Below are positions 17,169 through 26,949 of a stretch of 64,000 bases of DNA, piece after piece. Position 1 is the first letter of the stretch. Each line of letters begins with the position of its first letter. The notes under the pieces are model-generated. The model had not been told where the DNA came from and did no database searches. It saw nothing but the letters and a program-made list of their open reading frames with translations. The stretch spans positions 3,472,001-3,536,000 of the forward strand of contig OZ244151.1 of assembly GCA_965216195.1 (NCBI GenBank). Direction: 5' to 3'. Made by a program: the position numbers and the translations under genes. The DNA is from Aridibacter sp965216195. Lineage in GTDB: Bacteria > Acidobacteriota > Blastocatellia > Pyrinomonadales > Pyrinomonadaceae.

Positions 17169-20100
17169 ATGAGAAAGAAAGCGATCAACAACTTTGTGTG
17201 TACGGTTCTTTGCGCGGTTCTTTGCTATCCGCCGGTAATTCTCGCACAGAATTCATCAGCAGGAACGACACAAGATCTAAAAGAGAAGAAGCAGAAGTGG
17301 GATGTTCTCAATCCTCCTTTTAAGCTCAATTCCGTTGCCATAGATACTGATGAAACGACCTGGTCGAGCTTGGATCTAACGCCGGATGGCCGATCGTTTG
17401 TTTTTGATATGCTCGGCGATATTTACATCGTGAGTATCAATGGCGGTAGCGCGCGTTCTTTGACCCAGGATTTTGCTTGGAACATTCATCCCGCAGTGAG
17501 CCCTGACGGTCAGAAGATAGCCTTTATTTCGGATCGCGATGGTATTTCGAATGTCTGGGTGATGAATATTGATGGATCAAACCTCAGGCAAATCAGCAAA
17601 GAAAAGAAGAATATTCTTCACAGTCCGAAGTGGAGTCCGAATGGGGAATACATTGCAGCGACGAAAGGAATCATGTCGAGCCGCAGCATCCCGGCCGGGG
17701 AGATTTGGCTCTACCATATGTCCGGCGGTGGCGGTTTGCCGATCAAAAAACGCGCGAATGGAAAACGCGACCAAAAGAATATCGCTGATCCGGCGTTTTC
17801 ACCGGACGGCAAGTACATCTATTACACCAAAGACATTACACCCGGCTATACATTTAGCTATAACCGCGATCCCTTAAAATCGATCTTTGCGATCACGCGC
17901 TATGATATGGAAAAGGGTCGGGAAGAACGCTACATCGGCGGAACGGGCGGAGCGATTTGTCCGACACCTGCGCCGGACGGTAAATCTATAGCATTTATAA
18001 GGCGGATCAGGAATAAGACAGCACTTTTTCTAAAAGATCTTGCGACCGGAATTGAAAAGCCCCTCTATCTCGATATGGAAAGAGATATGCAGGAGGGCTT
18101 TGGAACGGAAGGCTATTACGCGTATTTTGACTGGACACCGGATTCGAAGGCTATTGTTTTTTGGACAGGCGGAAAGTTTCACCGTCTTTCGCTGGAAGAT
18201 AAATCGGTTAAGCAAATTCCGGTTCGCGTTAGGGCAAATGTGAAATATGCCGATGCACTGAGGTTTCCGGTAGATGTAGCTCCGGACAATTTCAACGTAA
18301 AACTTGTGCGTTGGGCTCAGAAATCACCCGATAAAAAATCGATACTATTTCAGGCGCTCGGTAAACTCTATTTACGGGATTTGGCTTCGGGAAGAGTGCG
18401 TCGATTGACCACGCAAAACGATCACGATGAATTCTATCCGCGCTATTCAAACGACGGTCGATCGATTGTTTACACAACCTGGAATGATCAAAAGCTCGGA
18501 AGCGTAAGGGTGATGCCCGCGGGCGGCGGGAGTAGTAAAACGATCACAAAATTGCCTGGTCATTATATCGAGCCGAGTTTTTCCACCAATGGAAAACTTA
18601 TTACCTATCGCAAATTCTCCGGCGGCTTTCTGCTCGATCCAAGATATTCGATCGATCCCGGAGTTTATGTTGCGAATCTTAAATCCGGAAAGCACCTCCG
18701 CGTTTCGCGTTCGGGCTCCGCCCCACATTTCGCAGGTGACAATCAGCGCGTCTATTTTACGACCTCCGTGCCGGGCAGTTCGTACCCCGAGCGGCAGCTT
18801 GCAAGCGTAGATCTCAATGGCAAAGATCGAAAATCGCATTTGTACGGCGGTGATCAGGTTGAAGAATTTCGTTTATCACATGACAAAAAATGGGTTGCTT
18901 TTACGCATCAGTTCAGAGCTTACGTAACACCATTTATCGAAACCGGAAAACGTATCAGCATTGGTCCAAAATCGAAATCGGTACCTGTAAAACAGATTTC
19001 AGAAAGGGCCGGCGAATTCCTGACATGGCATCCCGATAGCAAAACTGTCAGTTGGTATCAGGGATCGAACTACTATGAGCGTTCGCTTCGGGAGGCGTTT
19101 AGCTTTGTTTCAGGGGCAGCTCCGAAATTACCAAAACCGGTAACAAAAGGAATTGATCTATCGTTTTCGAGTCAAGCTGCTAAGCCGAGCGGTTACAAGG
19201 CATTAGTTGGTGGCAAAGTCGTAACAATGCGCGACGCGAAAAACAAGCAAGAAGTGATTGAAAACGGCGTCGTTTTAATCAAAGACAATAAGATAATGCA
19301 GGTTGGGCGTGCCGGATCCGTCAGAATTCCGCGTGGTGCTCAGGTAATAAATACAAAAGGTAAAACGATAATCCCCGGTTTGATTGATGCTCATGCTCAC
19401 GGCTCGCAGGGAAGAAATCAGTTAATCCCTCGTCAGAATTGGGTAATGTATTCAAATCTTGCCTTTGGTGTGACAACGATTCACGACCCTTCTAACAACA
19501 CAACCGAAATCTTTTCAGCGTCCGAAATGCAACGAGCTGGTTTGATCGTTGCCCCGCGGATTTATTCGACCGGAAGAATTTTATACGGCGCGGAATCGGT
19601 TGGCGCGAAGGCGATTGTAAACAACTATAAAGATGCGCTCTTTCATATTCAGCGAATGAAAGATACAGGCGCAATTTCTGTGAAAAGCTATAATCAGCCG
19701 GCTCGTGCGCAGCGGCAGCAACTGTTGTGGGCTGCCCGCAACCTGGGGATGATGGTCGTTCCCGAGGGCGGCGGTAAGTTTCATCAAAATATAACGATGC
19801 TTGTAGACGGACACACAGGACTCGAGCATTCGCTTCCGATTGCGAAAGGCTATAAGGATCTGACCACCCTTTGGGCCGCAACGAAATTTGGCTACACGCC
19901 GACATATGTCGTTTCTTACGGAGGTCTGTCTGGCGAAATGTTTTGGTATGACCGAACAGATGTCTGGAAAAATCCGCGCCTACTTCGCTACACACCGCAT
20001 TTTCTGCTCGACGGTCGTGCTATCCGTAGGCAAAAGGCGCCCGACAATCAATACAATCATTTTGAGGTTGCGAAATATTCCAAAATTTTGGGCGATAAAG

Positions 20101-20510
20101 GAGTGATGGTCAATATTGGCGCCCACGGGCAGCGCGAAGGTTTGGGCTCGCATTGGGAGTTGTGGATCATGGAGCAAGGCGGTTTTACCCCCTGGGAGGT
20201 ACTTCGGAACGGCACGATCGGCGGCGCCGAACATCTCGGCATGGATAAACACATCGGAAGTATTGAAGCCGGCAAACTCGCGGATCTGGTTGTAATTGAC
20301 GGCGATGTCTTAAAGGACTTAAAACGTAGTGAATACGTTGAATATACCGTGATCAACGGACGCGTTTACGATGCCGCGACGATGAACGAATACGGCAGCA
20401 AAGCAAAACGTAAATCGTTTTTCTTTGAAGGAACCAACAAAGCGTATATGCCAAATGAGACTCGAAAAGCGATGAAAGAAAAAGCGGAGAATTATAACTG
20501 GGCTCATTGA
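17169..20510 (+). CDS. Secreted amidohydrolase with N-terminal TolB-like beta-propeller
   Basis: A 1113-residue exported enzyme. A signal peptide (VCTVLCAVLCYPPVILAQ) is followed by a beta-propeller built of PD40 repeats (about residues 60-650). Typical repeat cores are SPDGQKIAFISDRDG, SPNGEYIAATKG, SPDGKYIYYTKD and APDGKSIAFIRR. The amidohydrolase domain follows (about 680-1080) with the metal motif TIIPGLIDAHAHG (HxH at about 741-743) and a late GSIEAGKLADLVVIDGD segment. This propeller-amidohydrolase fusion is recurrent in Acidobacteriota and related bacteria, where it is annotated as a peptidase-like or imidazolonepropionase-like protein. The substrate is unknown. Transcribed alone. Confidence 0.88.
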   Translation: MRKKAINNFVCTVLCAVLCYPPVILAQNSSAGTTQDLKEKKQKWDVLNPPFKLNSVAIDTDETTWSSLDLTPDGRSFVFDMLGDIYIVSINGGSARSLTQDFAWNIHPAVSPDGQKIAFISDRDGISNVWVMNIDGSNLRQISKEKKNILHSPKWSPNGEYIAATKGIMSSRSIPAGEIWLYHMSGGGGLPIKKRANGKRDQKNIADPAFSPDGKYIYYTKDITPGYTFSYNRDPLKSIFAITRYDMEKGREERYIGGTGGAICPTPAPDGKSIAFIRRIRNKTALFLKDLATGIEKPLYLDMERDMQEGFGTEGYYAYFDWTPDSKAIVFWTGGKFHRLSLEDKSVKQIPVRVRANVKYADALRFPVDVAPDNFNVKLVRWAQKSPDKKSILFQALGKLYLRDLASGRVRRLTTQNDHDEFYPRYSNDGRSIVYTTWNDQKLGSVRVMPAGGGSSKTITKLPGHYIEPSFSTNGKLITYRKFSGGFLLDPRYSIDPGVYVANLKSGKHLRVSRSGSAPHFAGDNQRVYFTTSVPGSSYPERQLASVDLNGKDRKSHLYGGDQVEEFRLSHDKKWVAFTHQFRAYVTPFIETGKRISIGPKSKSVPVKQISERAGEFLTWHPDSKTVSWYQGSNYYERSLREAFSFVSGAAPKLPKPVTKGIDLSFSSQAAKPSGYKALVGGKVVTMRDAKNKQEVIENGVVLIKDNKIMQVGRAGSVRIPRGAQVINTKGKTIIPGLIDAHAHGSQGRNQLIPRQNWVMYSNLAFGVTTIHDPSNNTTEIFSASEMQRAGLIVAPRIYSTGRILYGAESVGAKAIVNNYKDALFHIQRMKDTGAISVKSYNQPARAQRQQLLWAARNLGMMVVPEGGGKFHQNITMLVDGHTGLEHSLPIAKGYKDLTTLWAATKFGYTPTYVVSYGGLSGEMFWYDRTDVWKNPRLLRYTPHFLLDGRAIRRQKAPDNQYNHFEVAKYSKILGDKGVMVNIGAHGQREGLGSHWELWIMEQGGFTPWEVLRNGTIGGAEHLGMDKHIGSIEAGKLADLVVIDGDVLKDLKRSEYVEYTVINGRVYDAATMNEYGSKAKRKSFFFEGTNKAYMPNETRKAMKEKAENYNWAH

Positions 20511-20660
20511 TTCTACCCCGGCAGAAACTTTGGCTTTCAAGTACGGAAAGCCTCTGACCTTCCGAATTACTTCTTCGCAATTCTAAGGCTAAGCCTCCTG
20601 TTGTTTCAATACTTCGTTGGAGTTCTCTGACCTTTTCGTAATCCAAGATCATTTGACCAA

Positions 20661-23468
20661 CTACTCCTCAAGTGCCGGTTCGCCGAAAATTGGCTGTCCG
20701 GCGATGGAAACATACGCCGCATAAATAATTATCCCGAGAGTAACGACCATCAACAATACTGAATTCGGAAAATAAAACAGCGAACTGTCAAAGGTAATAG
20801 GCGAAGTGTAGCTGACGATAAAGAAAAACCAGTAGGCGATCAGCCCAAGTAATCCGAAACGCTTCAAGGCGATCACCAGACAGACCGAGTTTATCAAAGC
20901 AGAAATGGTTAGTAACCAATGAACCGTAAGAGCAAAAAACAGAAATTGAATAAGAAAGACCAATAGGCCAACCAGCATAACGCCCAGAAGTTTTTTACCC
21001 GTCAATCGGTAAAACAAAAACGCCAAAAACAGAATTACAAAGCTCTGAACAATTTGAGATACGGTGTTCAGAAGAAGTACCGAGGTTAAACTTCCTATTC
21101 CGTTTATTCCCGCTAATGAAAAGGCATCAGTAACAACATCAAACGTTCCAAGAGATAACTGCAACAGAAATAATCCGATGTGAATTCCAACGGTATGACC
21201 GAGCCCGAGAAGCCCGCCAAGCAAAATGTCTCGTCCGACCATCGGGTCACGAATATCGCCGGCCATAATTCGGTTCCATGAAATAAGCATTTCCGGCCAC
21301 GAGCGCCGTATGTAGGGTTCCAGGGCAAGGTACAGCAATCCAATGGAAAGAGCCGAAATCACGGCAAAACTCATCGATTCATAAATGACTGATAACTCGC
21401 CCCATATTGTCGGAATGTGATCGGCGATGAGGAGCTGACCAAAAATCGCAATCGCAAACAAAACTGTTGTTAGTTTCAAACCGCCACGTAGATCGCCGCG
21501 ACCCGCTTTTAGATTTCGGAACGCTATGAAGAAAGATCCAATTATTGCGATGATGATCCATAAAATAATTATTATTGTGCCGTATTTTCTGAAATTGTTT
21601 TGTTCGGTTGTTGCCGTTGCGGTTTCCAAATCCCATGGAGCAAATACCTTGAAGAAAACCGCTTTACCTTCAAACTCAGCGGCTTCTATGCGGATCGGAA
21701 TGTTTTGAAAATCTGTCAGAGCACCCGTCCATGCCAATCTTTTATCAGCGAATACGGGCGGAGTGGCATTTGATTCAGCTTTCTTAAATCTCGCGAATTC
21801 CAAGCCCGCTTCCGCAAAAACATCTCTCCAATTAGTTTCCGAATCGTTTCGTTGAAAAGCATTTTTCGGCGGAACAACAACCAGCTCGATTAAACGCCCT
21901 CGAACATCAAGCTTTACGTTTGCCATATTTTCCTTGGTCAATGGCGGTTCGCTCTCAGTTACTTTCGCGGCGTCTACGGGCACGAGGTAGTCAGGGGACT
22001 GTCGATACAGGAAATAAATATTATACGGTTGTCCTGTACGGATCATTTCTCTATTCAAATGTCCGTATTTATTCTCTCCAAACACTACAGAATCCCTGGT
22101 TTTTATAAAGGAATTGTCCTGCACAAATTCATAGTCTGCATCAAAAGGACGTTCCTGATAGCCAAACTTTCTAAGCATTTCACGAGATTTTTCCGCCAAA
22201 ACTTCGGATGGTTTTTCAAATGGCGTCAGACTGAAAGCCTTATAGGTTTGATTAAAAGCCAAAGCACCAAAATATACGACCAAAAATAGAGCGAGAAAAC
22301 CCAACGCAACCATTGGTCTCAATGAACCTTTCTTGGGTGCAGCCGCAACCATTTCCGGCGAAGGAGTTTCGCCAGCCGCGATTGCCGCTTCCAAAGGATT
22401 TCCGCCCGGCAAGGCAAGCGCAACCTGTAAAGCGGATTCGGGTCTATCCTCTGAATTCTTCTCTAAGCAACGATTGATTGTTTTCTCGACAATTGGTTCG
22501 ATATTTTCGACGAAGGTTGAGGGATTTGTCGGCGAAGTCGTCCTATGTTTTTTAATCAGCTCATCGAGCGAGTCGGCGCGAATTGCTTGTTTACCCGTAT
22601 AAATTTCGTAGAGTAGAAGTCCAAGCGAATAGATATCGCTTTTTGTCGTTACCTCTTTTCCCGTAATCTGCTCCGGCGACATATAGGCGGGAGTCCCAAC
22701 CCGAACCTCTGATCCCGAAATGTCCTCTTCAATTCCCGCGATTCCGAAATCTGTTATCCGCGCTCTTCCATTTGAATCAATAATTATGTTTGCAGGTTTT
22801 AAATCACGGTGAAGAATTCCCGCATCGTGAATAGCGTGAAGACCGAAGCAAATCTGGCGTGAGATCTCAGCGGCTTTATCCGACGGAAGTCTTCCAATTC
22901 GGCGAAGAAGCTGCGCGAGGTCATCACCTTCGATAAATTCCATCGAAAGAAAATGTTTGCCTTCGATCTCACTGATGTCGAAAACTTTACAAACGTTTGG
23001 GTGCGAAACCTGTCTTGCCGTGCGGACTTCACTAATGAATCTATCGAAGGCATCTTTATCTTTCTCAAGTTTTTCCGGCAGAAATTTTAATGCGACAGTT
23101 TGGTTAAGTTTGATATCTTCTGCCTTATAGACCTCACCCATTCCGCCTTTGCCGAGCAACCCAAGGATTCGGTAGCGTTCAGCTAAAACCGTTCCGGCAA
23201 CTAAATTTCCGGTTTGGATTTCTCCCGTTGTTTGGTTTGGCAACTGGGTTTCGCCTTCGAGGATTTCCGTAGCGACCTCTTTTGCAGCAGATTCTTCAAG
23301 AAACGAGGTGTCGGCTTCATATGAGGAACTGAGCAGCCTCTCAACCTCGTTTCGCAGTTCGGGATCGTCGCCAACAGAATTGTCTAGAAATTTCGCCCGC
23401 TCTTCGTCCCCAAGATCTGAGGCGGCTTCGAAAAGGGATTTAATTTTTTCCCAGCGTGCTTTATCCAT
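20661..23468 (-). CDS. Membrane Ser/Thr protein kinase with polytopic C-terminal half
   Basis: A 935-residue kinase. Residues 1-90 form the N-terminal helical module that precedes these kinases (RWEKIKSLFEAA ... DPELRNEVERLL). The kinase domain (about 97-360) has the G-loop GKGGMGEV, Lys128 in VALKFLPE, His220-Arg-Asp222 in HRDLKPANI, and DFG at 240-242 with activation loop GTPAYMSPEQ. One membrane helix follows (about 385-405), then a periplasmic-type region, then around ten more hydrophobic helices including CPBP-like spans (HTVGIHIGLFLLQLSLG). All catalytic residues are present. The partner that it senses or phosphorylates is unknown. Confidence 0.88.
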   Translation of the reverse strand: MDKARWEKIKSLFEAASDLGDEERAKFLDNSVGDDPELRNEVERLLSSSYEADTSFLEESAAKEVATEILEGETQLPNQTTGEIQTGNLVAGTVLAERYRILGLLGKGGMGEVYKAEDIKLNQTVALKFLPEKLEKDKDAFDRFISEVRTARQVSHPNVCKVFDISEIEGKHFLSMEFIEGDDLAQLLRRIGRLPSDKAAEISRQICFGLHAIHDAGILHRDLKPANIIIDSNGRARITDFGIAGIEEDISGSEVRVGTPAYMSPEQITGKEVTTKSDIYSLGLLLYEIYTGKQAIRADSLDELIKKHRTTSPTNPSTFVENIEPIVEKTINRCLEKNSEDRPESALQVALALPGGNPLEAAIAAGETPSPEMVAAAPKKGSLRPMVALGFLALFLVVYFGALAFNQTYKAFSLTPFEKPSEVLAEKSREMLRKFGYQERPFDADYEFVQDNSFIKTRDSVVFGENKYGHLNREMIRTGQPYNIYFLYRQSPDYLVPVDAAKVTESEPPLTKENMANVKLDVRGRLIELVVVPPKNAFQRNDSETNWRDVFAEAGLEFARFKKAESNATPPVFADKRLAWTGALTDFQNIPIRIEAAEFEGKAVFFKVFAPWDLETATATTEQNNFRKYGTIIIILWIIIAIIGSFFIAFRNLKAGRGDLRGGLKLTTVLFAIAIFGQLLIADHIPTIWGELSVIYESMSFAVISALSIGLLYLALEPYIRRSWPEMLISWNRIMAGDIRDPMVGRDILLGGLLGLGHTVGIHIGLFLLQLSLGTFDVVTDAFSLAGINGIGSLTSVLLLNTVSQIVQSFVILFLAFLFYRLTGKKLLGVMLVGLLVFLIQFLFFALTVHWLLTISALINSVCLVIALKRFGLLGLIAYWFFFIVSYTSPITFDSSLFYFPNSVLLMVVTLGIIIYAAYVSIAGQPIFGEPALEE

Positions 23469-23642
23469 GACCTAGGCGTATCTAAATAACATCATCTATT
23501 GGCGTGACCTCTTGGATGAACGCAAATCTTGACAAGCATAATACTTTTGCCGCGTATGAAGCTACTAATCATAAGAGAAAGGGGGCGCCTGTAAACATAT
23601 TGCCGCGAGTTTGCAGCTAAGTAGTTTCAAATATGTCTTTCA

Positions 23643-24161
23643 TTATTCTTCCTCCTTCCCACTTTTAGAAGTTCGACCAACCACCAATTCACCTCGTTTG
23701 ATAATCGGCGTATTTTGAAAGACAGCTATTCGCCATTTGCCTTCTTCCTTTTTCAAAACCAATAGCGGCAAAACCGTAGGGACATCTTTAACCGGGTTTC
23801 CATCTTTATACATCGTACTCTCGAGATGAACGGCCGCTACTTCATCAGTCAAAAATCGAATCTTTTTGATCTTCGTTCTGATCTCAGTTCCTTTATAGAT
23901 AGTGTCGAAAATTTGCTGATGACTTTTTAGATTTTCCTCACGCCCGGAAATTTGCTTTCCGTTCCAGACCGTAAAATCAATATCATCAACAAATTGATCC
24001 GCCCATTTTACGCCGTCTCCGGCAGCCCAGGCGTCCTGTATGTTTTGAACAATCTGCCGAACAGCATTTTCGTCCGCGGTACAGATCGTTTTAGTTTGAG
24101 CGATCGAATAAACCGGAAATAGAATTAACACAGCGATCATCGATATAAGATAGTTTTTCAT
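23643..24161 (-). CDS. Secreted SnoaL/DUF4440-like protein
   Basis: A 172-residue protein with a signal peptide (ISMIAVLILFPVYSIAQ) and a cone-shaped NTF2-like fold: ENAVRQIVQNIQDAWAAGDG opens helix 1, then WADQFVDDIDFTVWNGKQ, then a beta sheet ending KWRIAVFQNT. Such SgcJ/EcaC-type domains may bind small ligands, but many family members have no known reaction, and no catalytic dyad is obvious here. A 58-codon membrane ORF (24198-24374) lies 36 bp upstream on the same strand, so the two may be co-transcribed. Confidence 0.75.
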   Translation of the reverse strand: MKNYLISMIAVLILFPVYSIAQTKTICTADENAVRQIVQNIQDAWAAGDGVKWADQFVDDIDFTVWNGKQISGREENLKSHQQIFDTIYKGTEIRTKIKKIRFLTDEVAAVHLESTMYKDGNPVKDVPTVLPLLVLKKEEGKWRIAVFQNTPIIKRGELVVGRTSKSGKEEE

Positions 24162-24197
24162 AATTGTTTGTCTCCTTTTGAGTTAAAAAAAGTAAAA

Positions 24198-24374
24198 CTA
24201 GGGTAGGAAACTCCCGTTTAGGATCGTCATGATAGTGCTCGAGTGTTCGACAACCTTTACGGCCGACCAAATGCTCAATCCGATAATCGAAAGTGCAGAT
24301 GTGTTTAGTAGAACCATGCATATGTTTAGCGTCAGATCGTTTTGTTCGTTTTTACGCATCACATCCGAATTCAT
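24198..24374 (-). CDS. Possible 58-residue membrane protein
   Basis: A short frame from ATG 24374 to TAG 24198, beginning MNSDVMRKNEQND and ending ILNGSFLP. Its centre (LNICMVLLNTSALSIIGLSI) is one good transmembrane helix followed by WSAVKVVEHS. A purine-rich stretch (GGGGGAACGGA) precedes the start at a suitable distance. It sits directly upstream of the DUF4440 gene in the same direction. Support is the hydrophobic span, the ribosome-site-like sequence and the position; there is no family match. Confidence 0.45.
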   Translation of the reverse strand: MNSDVMRKNEQNDLTLNICMVLLNTSALSIIGLSIWSAVKVVEHSSTIMTILNGSFLP

Positions 24375-24490
24375 TCCGTTCCCCCAAAGTTTTCGTTGTT
24401 CATTAATAAGGGCGACAACGAAAAGAAAAACCGCTCATTAAATTCAAAAAAACTTGTAAATATATTGAAAATCGGTTTATTGTGTTGGAA

Positions 24491-25054
24491 ATGGAAAGAG
24501 AAGCTTTTAAGGTTACGCGCCTCCTGAAGGACTGGAGCAGTGGAGACAAAAAGGCATTTGATAAACTGATGCCGCTTGTTTATGAAGAACTGCGTAGGCG
24601 CGCATCTGTTTATTTGAAAAACGAGCGACGGGATCATACTCTGCAGACGACGGCGTTGATCAACGAAGCGTATATTAACTTGATAGATAAAGATGATATC
24701 GAGTGGGAAAGCCGTTCACATTTTTACGCGGTAGCGTCAAAGGCGATGCGTAGAATTTTGGTCGATTATGCCCGTGCCCGGAATCGAAAGAAAAGAGGTG
24801 GCAAAGTGGAGAATCTGCCGCTTGATGAAGCGCGTTTTTTTTCAGGAAAAGAAAAATCGATCGATCTCGTCGCGCTTGATGACGCACTAAAAAGGCTTGC
24901 CGAATTTGACGAACGGCAAGCAAAAACGGTCGAACTAAAATATTTTTGTGGGATGACAATTGATGAGACAGCGGATGTTTTGGGAGTTTCGAATGTTACG
25001 GTCAGACGCGACTGGAATATGGCGAAGGCCTGGCTTCATCAGGAGATTCAGTAA
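24491..25054 (+). CDS. ECF RNA polymerase sigma factor (kinase-associated type)
   Basis: A 187-residue sigma factor. Region 2 is visible at about residues 7-85 (RLLKDWSSGDKKAFDKLMP, VYEELRRRA, LQTTALINEAYINLID, FYAVASKAMRRILVDYAR). Region 4 carries the helix-turn-helix TIDETADVLGVSNVTVRRDW. The HFYAVA/RRILVDYARAR pattern matches the ECF group often found beside Ser/Thr kinases in acidobacteria and planctomycetes. The start is the ATG at 24491; a GTG at 24482 is an alternative. No anti-sigma gene is adjacent. The large kinase gene at 20661-23468 is nearby but transcribed the other way, so linkage is uncertain. Confidence 0.88.
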   Translation: MEREAFKVTRLLKDWSSGDKKAFDKLMPLVYEELRRRASVYLKNERRDHTLQTTALINEAYINLIDKDDIEWESRSHFYAVASKAMRRILVDYARARNRKKRGGKVENLPLDEARFFSGKEKSIDLVALDDALKRLAEFDERQAKTVELKYFCGMTIDETADVLGVSNVTVRRDWNMAKAWLHQEIQ

Positions 25055-25435
25055 ATTCTGTTCAGAACCCCCTTAACCCCCTAATTTTTAACCTTCCCCA
25101 ACGCTTCCAACGCCACTTCATACCCAAAGGATTCACTGTCTTATGTAGACCGAGAACCACGTATATGCGGAGCTTTATGTAGTAAATTGCAAAAGAAAAA
25201 TACTCTGGCATCGGACTCCTCATTTCTTGTCTCCCCGAGATCTTAAAAATCGCCAATTGTATTTAGACGCGCAAACAAACCGATTAGCCGATAAAAAAGT
25301 TAAATCGCGCTTGGGGACCGCACTTACAGGAGGTGGCTAATAGTAGCACGTTTTGCAAACTCAACCAGCATTTTTTATGCTTTCGTTGCAGTTAGTAAAA
25401 TATTCGGTAAAAATAATGAGAATTCAGAATCAATT
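25055..25435. other. 380-bp region without a supported gene
   Basis: On the minus strand the segment near 25075-25135 encodes DSESFGYEVALEALGKVKN just before a stop. This looks like the tail of a lost gene, because stops block it immediately upstream. The rest is AT-rich and includes the upstream region of the lipoprotein gene at 25451. I see no RNA gene or strong hairpin. Confidence 0.4.
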
Positions 25436-25450
25436 TTGGGAGCGACTATC

Positions 25451-26104
25451 ATGAAATCTTTGTTGGCATTTTACGTACTATTCTTCGCACTTTCCTTTTG
25501 TGGGCTGAGCGAGAAAATTCAGGAAAGGCTTGATCAAGTTCAAGAGAAGACGGAGGAAGTTGCCAAAAAAGAAGCGGGTTCCGGAGAATCGAAACCGGAA
25601 GAGCGCACCGGTGAAATAGAAAAACCGGAGCTGACTCCGGCTCAGCAGAGCGTTCTCGATCAGGGCAGCGAAGTAAAGTGGGATTATCAGGGAATTGCAT
25701 TTACTTTGCCGAAGGCCTGGAAAGAAATGAACCTGAAAAAGGCGATGTTTAATTATGGGTCGCCAAACACAGGGTTTCTTATCGCGACAATTGCAACTAT
25801 GCCCGCGAATTTCCCCTCCGAAACGAGCCTTGACGCGACATATACAAGCGCCCTTGAGCAGCTTAAGAACGGCAAATATGAGAGCGTCCGTTGGCTGGAA
25901 ATTGACGGCGTCAAAGGGGTTGAATGGATCGAGGTTATGCCTGAAGATAAAGGCGATCCGCGTAGACATCAGTGGATCGGTTTTAGAAATTATCAAGGCG
26001 AGAATCAGCAGCTCAACGTCATGGTTACAACTAAAGGAAGCCGATTTGACGAGAAGAAAAATGAATTTGCCGCAATTTTATATTCGATGAAAATCGACAA
26101 ATAA
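25451..26104 (+). CDS. Lipoprotein with C-terminal PsbP-like domain
   Basis: A 217-residue lipoprotein. The signal MKSLLAFYVLFFALSFCG ends in a lipobox-like LSFC, so Cys17 may be acylated. A charged coiled-coil-like linker follows (KIQERLDQVQEKTEEVAKK, then Glu/Pro-rich). The globular part begins near WDYQGIAFTLPKAWKEM and ends KNEFAAILYSMKID, a layout seen in PsbP-like or DUF1795-type domains. The ATG at 25451 has GGGAG eight bases upstream and is preferred to a TTG at 25436. Function unknown. Confidence 0.7.
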   Translation: MKSLLAFYVLFFALSFCGLSEKIQERLDQVQEKTEEVAKKEAGSGESKPEERTGEIEKPELTPAQQSVLDQGSEVKWDYQGIAFTLPKAWKEMNLKKAMFNYGSPNTGFLIATIATMPANFPSETSLDATYTSALEQLKNGKYESVRWLEIDGVKGVEWIEVMPEDKGDPRRHQWIGFRNYQGENQQLNVMVTTKGSRFDEKKNEFAAILYSMKIDK

Positions 26105-26105
26105 A

Positions 26106-26726
26106 TTAATCGAGGGGCGTAGGTTTATCGGAATGCGGGATAAAACACTTCCGACACCGCGCCTCGTACTTTCCGCTTGCTCCTACTTCGACACGCTCTT
26201 CGGATTCAAAGGTGCGCTGTGAATAATTTGCGGTGTTTCCGCACTTAACGCATATCGCGTGAGTTTTAGTGATAAATTCTGCGATTGAAAGTAGCTGCGG
26301 CATGGGCTCAAACGGCTTACCCATATAGTCTTGATCGAGCCCCGCTACGATAACCCGTTTTCCCCTATTTGCGAGATCATTCGCAGCTTCAATCAACGCC
26401 ATATCAAAAAATTGTCCCTCGTCGATGCCAACAACCTCGGTATCATCATCGATCCGGGAGAGGAGTTCTTTAGCCGTCATCACAGGTTTTGAAATATGCG
26501 TCATGCCGGAATGTGAAGCAATTTCTTCGATTGAATAGCGATCATCGATTTTTGGTTTAAACACCTGTACTTTTTGACGTGCAATTTTTGCACGCGTAAG
26601 TCGGCGGATGAGCTCTTCGCTTTTACCGGAAAACATAGACCCGACGATTACCTCAATCCAGCCTTTACCATTTTGCCTCTTAATTCGACGCTCCGTAGTG
26701 TTGTCGAAAGCCAGTTCATCAATCAT
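26106..26726 (-). CDS. tdk: Thymidine kinase (type II)
   Basis: A 206-residue salvage enzyme phosphorylating thymidine to dTMP with ATP. The P-loop GSMFSGKSEEL is at about residues 29-39, the Walker B-type motif VVGIDEGQFF near 100, and the lasso and zinc parts follow (DYMGKPFEPMPQLLSIAE, CVKCGNTANYSQR, CRKCF). Both Cys pairs needed for zinc are present. The ATG at 26726 is preferred; a longer frame from 26774 adds 16 residues of no family character. Its 3' end abuts the lipoprotein stop, so the genes are convergent with almost no spacer. Confidence 0.95.
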   Translation of the reverse strand: MIDELAFDNTTERRIKRQNGKGWIEVIVGSMFSGKSEELIRRLTRAKIARQKVQVFKPKIDDRYSIEEIASHSGMTHISKPVMTAKELLSRIDDDTEVVGIDEGQFFDMALIEAANDLANRGKRVIVAGLDQDYMGKPFEPMPQLLSIAEFITKTHAICVKCGNTANYSQRTFESEERVEVGASGKYEARCRKCFIPHSDKPTPLD

Positions 26727-26949
26727 TTTGCTTCGCAATTCCGTTTGTGTGTTTGAGAAAAGCAAGATTATCACAAAAGGATTTCCGCAACAAAAACGCG
26801 AAAATTACCCAAAGTCACCGTGAGATTAACAGAAAAAAAGGATTGCGGATCGATCAATAAGGCAGACAGGCGGCTCCTGGCTCTCGGCAAGAAATCAAAC
26901 AACGCCACTCTTTCCTTTGACACTCCGCGATCTCAGCGAGCTCTGCTTT

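Noticed and set aside
18447..18839. Antisense frames inside the amidohydrolase gene
   Set aside because: They lack ribosome sites and family patterns and lie wholly within a well-supported coding region.
25062..25256. 64-residue minus-strand reading frame
   Set aside because: It overlaps the tail of another frame that looks like a gene remnant, has no ribosome site or family character and low-complexity ends.
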